Source: Streptomyces sp. NBC_01497 | GTDB lineage: Bacteria; Actinomycetota; Actinomycetes; Streptomycetales; Streptomycetaceae | Direction of reading: 5' to 3' | NCBI RefSeq assembly: GCF_036250695.1 | Contig: NZ_CP109427.1 | Coordinates: 1,240,001 to 1,304,000 of the forward strand | DNA length: 64,000 bases | Part shown: positions 34,717-42,976 of the stretch, piece by piece | How positions within the stretch are numbered: position 1 is the first letter of the stretch | Layout of the letters: each line of letters opens with the position of its first letter | Notes under the pieces: generated by a model | Told to the model about the DNA's origin: nothing | Databases searched by the model: none | What the model saw: only the letters and a program-made list of their open reading frames with translations | Translations under genes and position numbers: made by a program

Positions 34717-37193
34717 GCCGCCGTGCCAACCGCGTGATGCTCGCGGGCACCGGGCCCACCCCCGAGCGGCGCCTGTTCGTCACACACGACGTGAAGGCGG
34801 ACGAGAAGCGCGTCGGCCCCCACGAGCATCTGGGACGTGACGACGTCCTGGCCCTGCTGCCGCTCTCCCCGGTCTGGCCAGCACAGGACTACAGCAACGG
34901 CCGCACGCTGGGCCGATACCGCCTGATCGGGGCCGGGCAGATCCTCGACTGGCTCCTGACCCACCCCGGGGACGGCTGGCAGGCCCGATGGAGGGCGGCC
35001 GATGCCGACTGCGGCAAGGACTGGATCGAGCAGGTCCTCGACCGGACCGACAACGGCCACAGCTACCAGGCACGCAGGTCAGCGCTGCTGAGCGGCCTGA
35101 ACAGCATGTTCATCAGCGGCATTGTGCTGCCCGACTACGAGTTCATGCGTGGCTACAAGGCCATGGCGCTGTTCAAAGACGTCCAGCGAATGTTCCCGCC
35201 GGGGACGCTGGAGCAGATGCGCCGTCACGGCAGCGAGTTGGGCATGACGGGCCGGCACGTCGACGAGGGCCTGCGCGTGATCTCCAAAATGATCCTGCAC
35301 ACCGGCCGTGACGTTGACCAGCTCACTGCGGAGGACGTCTTCGAGGCGCGGGCCTGGGGACGGCGGGCCATTGGCTACTCCTACGACGGAACCCACAGCG
35401 CTTGGGACCTGATGCGCGGCGCCGGGGTGATCCACTCCAAGGACACACTCAAGGACGCGCTGCGGCACGGCCAGCGGCCCACGGCCGAGCTGGTCGACTT
35501 CTACAACCTCCAGAGCACACCCGTGCGCAACCTGCTGGTCCGCTACCTCGAAGAACGCCGGCCCGGCGTCGACTACGGCACCTTCGTCGGCCTGGCCCGT
35601 GAGCTGGCCGGCGTGTTCTGGGCTGACATCGAGGCCCACCACCCCGGCATCGACAGCCTCCGCCTGCCCGACGAAGTCGTCGACGGGTGGAAGCAGCGGC
35701 TGCTCACCTACGTCAACAAGAGCGGTGAGGTCGTGGAGCGTCGCTCCCGCTACGACGTCATGATGCGCGTCCGCGGCTTCTACCTCGACATCCAGGAATG
35801 GGCACACGAAGATCCGTTCTGGGCACAGTGGGCCTGCCCGAGTCCGATCCGCCGCGGCGACGGCGCCGGCAACTTCAAGGTCGTGGCCCAGGTTCAGGCC
35901 CGGATGCACCAGCGGGTCCGCGAGCGGCTCCCTCACCTCGGGCGCCTGGTCGAGGCCGCCGAGCGTGAGCGCGATGAGACGGCCGCGCTGCTGGCGGCCG
36001 CGAAGGCTACCGCGTTCGACGAGTACTTCGAGCACGAGGGCACCCGCTATCTGCGGGTCATGCCCGCTGCCCACAAGGTCACCAGCCGCCCTGACCACGT
36101 CACCCCGCACGTCTACGTCCATGCCGAGGGCAGCACGAAGCGGATCAACCAGAGCATGGCCGAGGACGAGGCGTTCTGGGCCTGGGCCGTCATCGAGACC
36201 CTGCGGCACACCGGAGTACGCGTCGAGGAACTCACCGAGATCACGCACCTGGCGCTTGTCTCCTACAAGCTCCCCGACACCGGCGAGATCGTCCCGCTGT
36301 TGCAGATCGTGCCGTCCAAGAGCAACGAGGAACGGCTACTGCTGGTCAGCCCGGAACTGGCCAGCGTCCTGGCCACGATCATCAAACGCCTTCGGGACGC
36401 CAACGGCGGCAAGATCCCGCTCGCCGCCCGCTACGACGACCACGAGCGTGTCACCGGACCGGTGCTGCCGCACCTCTTCCAACGCCGCCACTACTGGCAG
36501 CCGCAGGTCATGGGGCAGAACACCGTCTCCCGCCTGCTCCGCAAGACACTGGCCCGGATGGGGCTGCGCGATCAGGCCGGCAACCCGATGCGCTACACGC
36601 CCCACGACTTCCGCAGGATGTTCGCCACCGAGGCCGTCACCGGCGGACTGCCTGTCCACATCGCCGCTCGCATTCTCGGACACAAGAGTCTGACGACCAC
36701 GCAGGCATACCTCGCGGTCTTCCAGGACGACCTGATCCGCACCTACCGCGGCTTCCTCGACCGCCGCCGGGCCGAGCGCCCCGTCGAGGAATACCGGGAG
36801 CCCACCGAACAGGAGTGGCGCGACTTCCAGCAGCACTTCGAGTTGCGCAAGATCTCCCTCGGCACCTGCGGGCGCCCCTACGGCACCCCTTGCAAGCACG
36901 AACACGCCTGCATCCGCTGCCCCGTCCTCCAGATCGACCCACGCCAGCGATCGCGGCTCATCGAGATCATCCAGAACCTACGCGAACGCATTCGCGAGGC
37001 CCGCGCCAACGGCTGGCTCGGCGAGGTCGAAGGGCTCCAGGTCAGCTCTGACGCCGCGATGGCCAAGCTCAACAGCCTCAAGAGCACCCCCACCGACGGA
37101 CGACCGCAACTGGTCGACCTCGGCATGCCCGTCTTCACCGACGACACACCGTCGCCGCGTCCGGATACGGGTGAGCCCGGACTCCAAGACTGA
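34713..37193 (+). CDS. tyrosine recombinase B (large site-specific integrase)
   Basis: This 826-aa protein has a long N-terminal region (about 1-450) and a catalytic domain near 480-690. Catalytic residues are Arg in RHTGVRVEEL, Lys in VPSKSNEERLL, His-X-X-Arg in YTPHDFRRMF, His in LGHKSLTTTQ and Tyr in QAYLAVF. A cysteine/histidine cluster follows (CGRPYGTPCKHEHACIRC, about 710-730), a likely zinc-binding DNA-contact module, then a coiled-coil-like tail. It is much longer than phage integrases and similar in size and architecture to TnpB-type partners in two-recombinase elements. Coupled to recombinase A by ATGA. Confidence 0.85.
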   Translation: MSRRANRVMLAGTGPTPERRLFVTHDVKADEKRVGPHEHLGRDDVLALLPLSPVWPAQDYSNGRTLGRYRLIGAGQILDWLLTHPGDGWQARWRAADADCGKDWIEQVLDRTDNGHSYQARRSALLSGLNSMFISGIVLPDYEFMRGYKAMALFKDVQRMFPPGTLEQMRRHGSELGMTGRHVDEGLRVISKMILHTGRDVDQLTAEDVFEARAWGRRAIGYSYDGTHSAWDLMRGAGVIHSKDTLKDALRHGQRPTAELVDFYNLQSTPVRNLLVRYLEERRPGVDYGTFVGLARELAGVFWADIEAHHPGIDSLRLPDEVVDGWKQRLLTYVNKSGEVVERRSRYDVMMRVRGFYLDIQEWAHEDPFWAQWACPSPIRRGDGAGNFKVVAQVQARMHQRVRERLPHLGRLVEAAERERDETAALLAAAKATAFDEYFEHEGTRYLRVMPAAHKVTSRPDHVTPHVYVHAEGSTKRINQSMAEDEAFWAWAVIETLRHTGVRVEELTEITHLALVSYKLPDTGEIVPLLQIVPSKSNEERLLLVSPELASVLATIIKRLRDANGGKIPLAARYDDHERVTGPVLPHLFQRRHYWQPQVMGQNTVSRLLRKTLARMGLRDQAGNPMRYTPHDFRRMFATEAVTGGLPVHIAARILGHKSLTTTQAYLAVFQDDLIRTYRGFLDRRRAERPVEEYREPTEQEWRDFQQHFELRKISLGTCGRPYGTPCKHEHACIRCPVLQIDPRQRSRLIEIIQNLRERIREARANGWLGEVEGLQVSSDAAMAKLNSLKSTPTDGRPQLVDLGMPVFTDDTPSPRPDTGEPGLQD

Positions 37194-37201
37194 CCGTCAG
37201 T
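37189..37201. promoter_or_regulatory. palindrome ACTGAC-C-GTCAGT at the recombinase B stop
   Basis: A perfect 6+1+6 inverted repeat overlaps the TGA of recombinase B and lies 23 bp before the ATG of the next gene. It could be an operator for the downstream gene or a recombinase contact site. Confidence 0.4.
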
Positions 37202-37223
37202 GGTTGCTGGCAGCATCACCGCT

Positions 37224-38270
37224 ATGAACGCCATATTTACCACCCCGCCGCGGCCGTTCGACGTCACCGCGCTCTTCCCTCAACTGGCCCCGCTGGCGCG
37301 CACGGCGACCCGGCTGCACCCGCGACCCGGGTCGCCGACCGTGCACGACAGCTCCGTCGGCGGGCCGCTCCTGTGGCCCACCGACGAGCCGTGGCCGTAC
37401 TGCGAAGAACCGCACGACAGGCATGCGGCGCTCAGGATCAACTCCCCGGATGACATCCGGCTCGAGCGCCGTGTCCTCGCCGCAGCGGCCGAGCGCCTTC
37501 ACCTCGACCCCGAGGCACCCCAGTGGACCCCGGAGGACCAGGAGACCTTGGATCTGATCAGGGCGGGCCGCCCATGGTTCGACGGCCCGATCCCTCTCCT
37601 GCCCGTCGCCCAGTTGTACGCCCGCGACATCTCCTTCCCCTGCCCGCCAGACGCGGACCTGCTCCAAGTCCTGTGGTGCCCCTTCGACCACGAGATGGCA
37701 CACCCGAAGACCGCCCTGTTCTGGCGGTCCTCCGCCACCATCACCGACGTCCTCGACGCACCGCCCGAGCCGTCGATCGTCCAGGACGGTTGCTACCTCC
37801 CGGAGCCGTGCCTGTTCTCACCGGAGCAGGTCACCGACTACCCGAACCCCAGCGAGTTGAGCAAGGAGCTTCGGGAGCAGCTGGACGACGAGAGCAGCTG
37901 GGAGACGATCGACCCCGCGCAGTACAACGCGTACGCCTACGATCCGGGCGAGCTCTACCTGAACAACCTCTGCACCGCCCCCGGCTGGAAAACCGGCGGC
38001 TGGACCCGCTGGAGCCCCACCGACCCCGTCGACCGCGCCTGCCCGGAGTGCGGCACCGAGGCGGTCCCTCTCCTCACCATCGCCTCATGGGAATGGGACG
38101 GCGGCAGCGCGACCTGGATCGCCGAGGAGGACCGGCCGACCCCGGGCCCGCCGCCCCTAGGCGCCCGGGACGGCAACTTCACCTTGATCGACATCACCGG
38201 CGGCAACAACCTGCAACTCCACGTCTGCCCGTCTTCCCCTCACCACCCCCACTTCGAACTGCTCCAGTGA
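37224..38270 (+). CDS. conserved hypothetical protein, possibly YwqG/DUF1963-like
   Basis: This 348-aa protein is probably cytoplasmic (no signal peptide or membrane segment). Features that recall bacterial YwqG/DUF1963 proteins are an N-terminal GGPLLWPTDEPWPYCEE, FDGPIPLLPVAQLYARDI, a YLPEPC segment and a C-terminal LLTIASWEWDGG. A Cys-X2-Cys pair (RACPECGTE) suggests a metal site. The function is not known. The ATG at 37224 is used; an in-frame GTG at 37200 would add eight residues, and neither has a clear ribosome-binding site. It is carried inside the recombinase element as probable cargo. Confidence 0.7.
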   Translation: MNAIFTTPPRPFDVTALFPQLAPLARTATRLHPRPGSPTVHDSSVGGPLLWPTDEPWPYCEEPHDRHAALRINSPDDIRLERRVLAAAAERLHLDPEAPQWTPEDQETLDLIRAGRPWFDGPIPLLPVAQLYARDISFPCPPDADLLQVLWCPFDHEMAHPKTALFWRSSATITDVLDAPPEPSIVQDGCYLPEPCLFSPEQVTDYPNPSELSKELREQLDDESSWETIDPAQYNAYAYDPGELYLNNLCTAPGWKTGGWTRWSPTDPVDRACPECGTEAVPLLTIASWEWDGGSATWIAEEDRPTPGPPPLGARDGNFTLIDITGGNNLQLHVCPSSPHHPHFELLQ

Positions 38271-38274
38271 GCTC

Positions 38275-38293
38275 GTGCGGAAGTCCTCCGCAC
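38275..38293 (+). terminator. small hairpin just after the cargo gene
   Basis: GTGCGGA (38275-38281) pairs with TCCGCAC (38287-38293) around a 5-nt loop, 5 bp after the TGA. Confidence 0.35.
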
Positions 38294-38405
38294 CGACGCC
38301 TACGCCACAATCGACACCGCGATCGACTGTCCGGTAAGCCGTCTTGGCCAACTACCGGAGATCCAAACGACGGGCCCAAGCGGCCCCAACACCAATGTCA
38401 CAACG

Positions 38406-38432
38406 AGCGGCCCCGTCACAGACGGGGCCGCT
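38406..38432 (+). terminator. strong 12-bp hairpin terminator of the recombinase element
   Basis: AGCGGCCCCGTC (38406-38417) pairs perfectly with GACGGGGCCGCT (38421-38432) around a 3-nt loop and is followed by TTCGTGTC. This is the most canonical terminator in the window and ends plus-strand transcription of the element. Confidence 0.75.
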
Positions 38433-38455
38433 TTCGTGTCGAGGAGGCCTGAACC

Positions 38456-38596
38456 TTGATCGTTCTCTTAGTCCGGAAAAGGGCCAGCGGCCTCACTGAA
38501 ATCCTTGCTCGAGCACTTCGCGAACGTGGCCGTGAGGTCGAAGTCGAGCACCTCCACGTCCAACTCCCCCGGGTTCTGAAGACGGCCGCCTCATGA
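38456..38596 (+). CDS. small ORF spanning the left copy of the 16-bp repeat (unknown)
   Basis: A 46-codon frame starts with TTG and has GGAGG about 10 nt upstream. It encodes IVLLVRKRASGLTEILARALRERGREVEVEHLHVQ-type sequence, basic and helical, ending ..KTAAS. The repeat CTTAGTCCGGAAAAGG encodes LVRKR near its start. It contains a rare TTA codon. I do not recognise it; it may be the 5' stub of a larger gene cut by recombination. Confidence 0.3.
   Translation: MIVLLVRKRASGLTEILARALRERGREVEVEHLHVQLPRVLKTAAS
38467..38482. repeat. 16-bp direct repeat CTTAGTCCGGAAAAGG, copy 1 (att-like)
   Basis: Identical to the copy at 38850-38865, 383 bp away. It is the leftmost of the two right-end repeats of the putative element and a candidate recombination core. 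Confidence 0.6.
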
Positions 38597-38625
38597 TCGA
38601 GCCCTCGGCCTGGCAGACGCGACAG

Positions 38626-38847
38626 TCAACAAGTTGGTACGGGGTCACCAGCGGAGCTGTCGCCAAACGTGTTGCCTGCGGTGAGGCCCTCGACGAACGA
38701 GCGGAAGTCATCAGCCAGGGCGAGCTCAGAGCCGTGGTCGGTCTCGAACCATGTGACCGAGGGCTCACCATCTCGCCCGCAAGTTCGGTAATCGAGCCCG
38801 ATCCAGCAGTGCCCGCTCAGCGGCACTGGCCTCAGCTGCAAGATCAT
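38626..38847 (-). pseudogene. truncated SMI1/KNR4-like protein (C-terminal fragment)
   Basis: Seventy-three residues remain. The stretch WIGLDYRTCGRDGEPSVTWF followed by LADDFRSFVEGL matches the C-terminal part of SMI1/KNR4-superfamily (SUKH) proteins, many of which are immunity proteins to contact-dependent toxins. The N-terminal half is missing. The first Met codon is 2 bp from repeat copy 2, and an in-frame TAA lies inside the repeat, so the gene was cut there. Confidence 0.55.
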
Positions 38848-38849
38848 TT

Positions 38850-38865
38850 CTTAGTCCGGAAAAGG
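38850..38865. repeat. 16-bp direct repeat CTTAGTCCGGAAAAGG, copy 2 (att-like)
   Basis: A perfect copy of 38467-38482. It lies at the break of the SMI1-like fragment; to its right the sequence reverts to typical non-coding chromosomal DNA. Confidence 0.6.
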
Positions 38866-39119
38866 ACGGCGGGGCCGGGACGCTCCGCGGACTGCGAGGG
38901 GACGACTCGGCGGACCGCCGGTCGGTGACCGGTCGGCGGGCACGGCGCAGGGGGGCCGGGACGGGGAGAAGCGCCGCGGCCCTGAGCGGGCGAGAGGCCT
39001 GACGTCGGCGGGCGTGGACCGACCGTGCGCGAAGCCCTGGTGCTCGCCCAGCCGGCGACGAGGTGCCCGGCCGCGCGACACGAGGGGAGCAGTAGGAGGG
39101 GACAGCAGGAGCCCGGGGG
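38866..39119. other. gene-free region downstream of the cold-shock gene
   Basis: About 250 bp of GC-rich sequence without a supported gene. It includes near-palindromic GGTCGGTGACCGGTCGG around 38922-38937. Confidence 0.4.
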
Positions 39120-39533
39120 CTACGTCTCGACCCAGCCGTGGTCGGCGGCGAGCTTCGCGAGGTGGCGCCGGATCCCCAGGATCTGCTCGGCCGTGATCCC
39201 GGGCGCGGCGCTGAGCAGGGCTTCCGTGACCTCTTCTGTGAACTCGCGGGCGGTCAGGATGTCGCAGAGCCCGTCGTCCACCGGGGTACGCGGCTCCGGG
39301 TGGTGTGCGGCGGGCGCGAACCTGTCGCCCTCCAGCACACTGACGTGGGCGGCTTTGAGGCCCTTGTCCCCGTTCTCCACGTCGAACTCGACGGTCACAC
39401 CGGGCGTGAGCTGGGACTTGTCCACCACGAGGTCGTTCACATGCAGGAAGACGTCGTCACCGCCACCGCTGGGGGCAACGAAACCGTAGCCGCGGACCGC
39501 GTCGAACCGGATGACCTTGCCCGTTGCCACCAT
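39120..39533 (-). CDS. cold-shock domain protein with C-terminal extension
   Basis: This 137-aa RNA/ssDNA-binding protein has an N-terminal cold-shock domain (about residues 3-70) with RNP1 (RGYGFVAP) and RNP2 (DVFLHVND) motifs. A helical extension follows (about 85-137: LTAREFTEEVTEALLSAAPG, then QILGIRRHLAKLAADHGW). Plain CspA-type proteins are about 67 aa; this longer actinobacterial form is thought to act as an RNA chaperone. The start is ATG 39533 or the adjacent GTG 39530 with ATGGGGTG upstream. Confidence 0.86.
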   Translation of the reverse strand: MVATGKVIRFDAVRGYGFVAPSGGGDDVFLHVNDLVVDKSQLTPGVTVEFDVENGDKGLKAAHVSVLEGDRFAPAAHHPEPRTPVDDGLCDILTAREFTEEVTEALLSAAPGITAEQILGIRRHLAKLAADHGWVET

Positions 39534-39810
39534 GCACCCCATCACTCGCGCCGGCCCTGCCGGCATGCCGCCCCCGTGGTGGCACCCTGACCCGCCACCG
39601 CGCGTCACGCTACCGCACCCTCCGTCAGGGGTGAAGGCGGTGGCGGAGGGCGGCGGCTGCGGCCGGTGGCCCGGTCCCGGGACCGCCGCGGCGCTGCGAG
39701 CCGGGCGCGGGCCGCGGGCAGGCGGGCACGCGCCGGCTGCTCGCGGGCCGCGTGCCGCGGTTCCCGCACCGGATGTTGCGTACGCCCTCCGGTGGGGCAG
39801 GAACTGCCCC

Positions 39811-40782
39811 ATGACACTGAGCCGTCGCTCCCTCATACGCTCCGCCGCCGCCGTCGCCACCACCGCTCTCGTGACCGGCGGCGGCATCGGGTCCGCGCGT
39901 GCGTCGACCGCCGTCCGCGCCGGCGCGGCCACCGGCAGCGCGTTCCCCGCCGACTGGATGGGGGCGCTGCCGGACACCCTGTCGCTGCTGCGGATGACGG
40001 TCCCCGGCACCCACGACTCCTGCTGCACCGACCCGGCCAACGGCACCGAGTGGTCGCACACCCAGAACTGGGGGATCACCGAGCAACTCCAGCGCGGCAT
40101 ACGCTTCCTGGACATCCGGGCCAACGGCCTCCAGGACCATCTCGGCGACGCGTTCGGGATCTACCACTCCTCGTTCTACCAGGGCATCACGTTCGACGGC
40201 GTGCTCGCGCAGTGCCGCGACTTCCTGCAGCAGCATCCGCACGAGACGATCGTGATGCGGCTGAAGAAGGAGGACGGCACCAGCAACGACGTCGGGGCCG
40301 GCTTCAAGGACGTGATGAACGTGTACCTCGACACGAAGGGCTGGCGCCCCTGGTTCCTGCTCGCCGACCAGGTGCCCTCGCTCGGCGAGGCGCGCGGGCG
40401 GATCGTCCTGATCACGCAGTTCGACAACGACCTGCCGGTTCTGCGGTGGCCGGGCGGCGACAACGACTTCCTGTCCAACCAGTGGTTCTCGCTCCAGGAC
40501 ATCTACCAGGGACTGTCCTCGCCGTCCCAGAAGACGGCAAAGGTCAGCCGGCAGTTCGACAGCGTCGCCGGGGATCAGGACTCGGCGCTGATGTACATCA
40601 ACTTCACCAGCTACGCGGGCGGCGGCTGGCCCAAGGTCAACGCGGACGCGATCATGCCCGGAGTGCAGAGCTACCTGAACGGGCGGCTGTCGGACCGCAC
40701 GCACCTCGGCGTCGTCCCCATGGACTTCCCGGACTTCCACTCGGACACGCTGAGCGCCCTGATCGACTGGAACTGGCACTGA
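39811..40782 (+). CDS. secreted phosphatidylinositol-specific phospholipase C-like protein
   Basis: The 323-aa protein carries a Tat-type signal (SRRSLIRSAAAVATTALV, residues 4-21) and is probably exported. The PI-PLC X domain shows the two catalytic histidines in TVPGTHDSC and FGIYHSSFYQG, with DIRANG and MRLKKEDG metal/substrate segments between. It should cleave phosphatidylinositol or a glycosyl-PI anchor with a cyclic phosphate intermediate. ATG at 39811; the open frame upstream is non-coding in character. It sits beside another secreted phosphoesterase. Confidence 0.87.
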   Translation: MTLSRRSLIRSAAAVATTALVTGGGIGSARASTAVRAGAATGSAFPADWMGALPDTLSLLRMTVPGTHDSCCTDPANGTEWSHTQNWGITEQLQRGIRFLDIRANGLQDHLGDAFGIYHSSFYQGITFDGVLAQCRDFLQQHPHETIVMRLKKEDGTSNDVGAGFKDVMNVYLDTKGWRPWFLLADQVPSLGEARGRIVLITQFDNDLPVLRWPGGDNDFLSNQWFSLQDIYQGLSSPSQKTAKVSRQFDSVAGDQDSALMYINFTSYAGGGWPKVNADAIMPGVQSYLNGRLSDRTHLGVVPMDFPDFHSDTLSALIDWNWH

Positions 40783-40858
40783 CGACAGCCGGCGTCCCGG
40801 CGCCGGCGGGGTACGGGGCGGCCATGCGCGCGCCCGTACCCCGCCGGATCGGCCGGGC

Positions 40859-42697
40859 TCAGCCGTGGGCCCCGCTGCGGCGGCGTAGTGCGAAGGCGGC
40901 GACGGAGGCCACCACCAGGGCTCCGCCGATGGACACGGCGACCCACGGCGCGCCGCCGCTGCCGCCGGGCGCCGCCATACGCAGCGCCGTGTTCTGTTCC
41001 CGCAGGCCGGTGATGCTCGCGGTGACGGGTGCGACGGCCCGGATCGGTCCGAGGGAACGCACGGAGCCGTCGCTGTTCAGCAGCGTCTGCCGGTTGTTGG
41101 GATGCCGGAAGTCGAACATGCTCGCGAGGCTTCCGGCGCGGCTGTCGAAGGAGTGGTCACCGATGGCCCGCGTCCCCCAGTTCTGCTCGATGAACCGGGT
41201 GATGGAGGCCTGCTCCGTCTTGGTGTGGTCGACGTGGTTGACCTTGCTGAACGGTGAGATCACGAGCAGCGGCTGCCGCGCGCCGGGCCCGCACCGGTCC
41301 TTGTAGCCGCCCGCAGCGGGCGGTCCCGTCTGGCACATCGGACTGTCCGTGGCCGCTCCGGTGGATGTCGGCGTGGAGTCGGTCGACCCGTTCAGCACCG
41401 GGGATGCGACGTGGTCGTACCAGCCGTCCGAGTCGTCGTAGGCCACGACGACCGCCGTGTCCTTCCACTGCGGCGACTGCTGGATCTTGTTGATCTGCCC
41501 GACGAGGAAGTGCTGTTCGTCGATGGGGTCGGAGTAGCCGGCGTGCCCGTCCTGGTACGAGGGCGCCTTCAGGAAGCTCACGGACGGCAGCCGCCCGGCC
41601 TGCAGGGCCGCGTCGAAGTCGGTGAGGTCGTAGTTGTGGTTGGCGCGCCCGGCGTGGCCGATCTCGGCGACGGAACGCGGCGCGAGGTGATGCGGGTTGG
41701 CGGTGGTGGCGTAGTACTGGAACGGGTCGTGGTGCGGGCTGTAGTCGACGGAGGAGGCGCCGCCGACATTGGCGTGGGTGGTGCCGGTGCACTTCGCGTG
41801 GTCGGCGCTGTCGCCGTTCCAGGGGGTGCTGGGCCGGAACCCGCCCTGGAACCAGCCCCAGCTGACGCCCTGCTCGTTGAGCCGGTCACCGATGTTCTTG
41901 CCGGTCAGCATCGCGAGTGAACTCTTGCTGGTGTGATCGCTGTCGGAGCAGTCGTCGAAGGCCGGGTCCGGGTCGTTGATCAGGGTGCCCACCCCGTTCT
42001 TGCCGGGGGAGGCCACGGCGGCGGGGTCGGGTGTCGCGGTGCGCTTCGGGTGCTCGGTCGAGGAGGCCGGGTCCGTGGAGACGACGCCGTGCGTCTGTCC
42101 GGAGACCAGCTCGATCGCGCCGGGCGTCGAGGGGCCGTACGCCGAGCCGAACGAGTTGTCGCTCAGGGCGTAGTGCTGCGCGTAGTTCCACAGGGCGGTG
42201 ACGGTGTTGCCGTCGTAGTAGTCCATGACGAGGCCCGGCTCGTAGTACAGGTTGCCGGAGCACCGGCCCGAGTCGGTGTTCTCAACGAACTTGTCGGCCT
42301 TGCCGCCGTTGTAGGCGTACTGCTCACGGTCGTAGTCGTGCCGCTGGTCGCAGGTGACGGCCTGGTCGGGGCCGAGCCGCTTGGGGGGGTACTGGTTGGG
42401 GTTGTCGGTGAGCAGACCCGCCGTGCGCAGGTTGTCGATCCCCCGGGGGGTGCCCGGTGAGGCGGTGAACGGGGTGCCGTCGGCGTTGGCGGCGTGCGGG
42501 TACGTCGCGAAGTAGTGGTCGAACGAGATGTTCTCGTCGAACAGGACCACCAGGTGCTTGACCGGCGTGGTGGTCCCCCCGCCGTGACTCGTGCCGTTCG
42601 CGTGCGCGGTGCCGCCGGTGGCCAGCGTGGCGAGCGCCGCGGCCCCGAGCCACGCGCCCCACCTCCGGCTGCGCGCGGTCCTGCCTGTCCAGCCCAT
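40859..42697 (-). CDS. secreted phospholipase C / phosphoesterase family protein
   Basis: This 612-aa exported protein belongs to the phosphoesterase family that includes bacterial non-haemolytic phospholipase C and acid phosphatase AcpA. It has a signal peptide (about 1-33), then the family opening KHLVVLFDENISFDHYFATYP with the metal-binding Glu/Asn, a later YDDSDGWYDHV, and ends with one hydrophobic helix plus basic residues (LVVASVAAFALRRR), a membrane or wall anchor without LPXTG. ATG at 42697 with GAGGG upstream. The upstream region carries GTTCA repeats in 11-bp register that resemble PHO boxes. It releases phosphate from phospholipids, probably during phosphate limitation (inferred). 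Confidence 0.87.
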   Translation of the reverse strand: MGWTGRTARSRRWGAWLGAAALATLATGGTAHANGTSHGGGTTTPVKHLVVLFDENISFDHYFATYPHAANADGTPFTASPGTPRGIDNLRTAGLLTDNPNQYPPKRLGPDQAVTCDQRHDYDREQYAYNGGKADKFVENTDSGRCSGNLYYEPGLVMDYYDGNTVTALWNYAQHYALSDNSFGSAYGPSTPGAIELVSGQTHGVVSTDPASSTEHPKRTATPDPAAVASPGKNGVGTLINDPDPAFDDCSDSDHTSKSSLAMLTGKNIGDRLNEQGVSWGWFQGGFRPSTPWNGDSADHAKCTGTTHANVGGASSVDYSPHHDPFQYYATTANPHHLAPRSVAEIGHAGRANHNYDLTDFDAALQAGRLPSVSFLKAPSYQDGHAGYSDPIDEQHFLVGQINKIQQSPQWKDTAVVVAYDDSDGWYDHVASPVLNGSTDSTPTSTGAATDSPMCQTGPPAAGGYKDRCGPGARQPLLVISPFSKVNHVDHTKTEQASITRFIEQNWGTRAIGDHSFDSRAGSLASMFDFRHPNNRQTLLNSDGSVRSLGPIRAVAPVTASITGLREQNTALRMAAPGGSGGAPWVAVSIGGALVVASVAAFALRRRSGAHG

Positions 42698-42739
42698 ACC
42701 GATGGCCCTCCGATCCTCGCGGGTGACGCCGAGACGACA

Positions 42740-42802
42740 TTCAGATGAACGCCGAGAGTCTGCCGAATGAACGGCCCGCTGGCCAGACGCCGTACCGTGA
42801 AC
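42740..42802 (-). promoter_or_regulatory. candidate PHO-box repeats upstream of the phospholipase C gene
   Basis: Reading the minus strand, GTTCATTCGGC (42762-42772) and GTTCATCTGAA (42740-42750) are exactly 22 bp apart, that is two 11-bp units, with an intermediate weak unit. A third GTTCACGGTAC lies at 42792-42802. PhoP of Streptomyces binds 11-bp direct repeats starting GTTCA. Only two of the four registered units match well. Confidence 0.45.
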
Positions 42803-42976
42803 GGTCCGGCTTGTCCCGGCCCGTCCCCCCGTCCGGCCCATGTCCCGGACGGGACGCCGTCCGCCGGCGCCTCCCCTCCCCGCCTTCCTCGCCTTCGCCG
42901 CGCATCCGTTGACATGTCCAGGTACGGTTGCTGGGATGGGGTACGACGCTTTCCGTCCCCCAGCTGGAGCGTTCCC

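Larger units (their letters stand above)
33428..38865. mobile_element. putative integrative element with two tandem tyrosine recombinases
   Basis: The segment separates the hydrolase operon from the cold-shock gene. It carries recombinase A (frameshifted) and recombinase B in an ATGA-coupled pair, a gene of unknown function and a strong terminator. It ends in two perfect 16-bp copies of CTTAGTCCGGAAAAGG (38467-38482, 38850-38865). At the left, CCTAGTCGGTAAACG (33428-33442) is similar (about 12 of 16 with one gap) and may be the other end. Third positions are visibly less GC-extreme than in the flanks. Tandem recombinases recall Tn554 or recombinase-in-trio elements; a true third recombinase is not present. 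Boundaries are inferred. Confidence 0.5.

Noticed and set aside
38626..38847. The SMI1-like fragment as a working immunity gene
   Set aside because: The N-terminal half is missing, there is an in-frame stop before the first Met, and no toxin gene is near.
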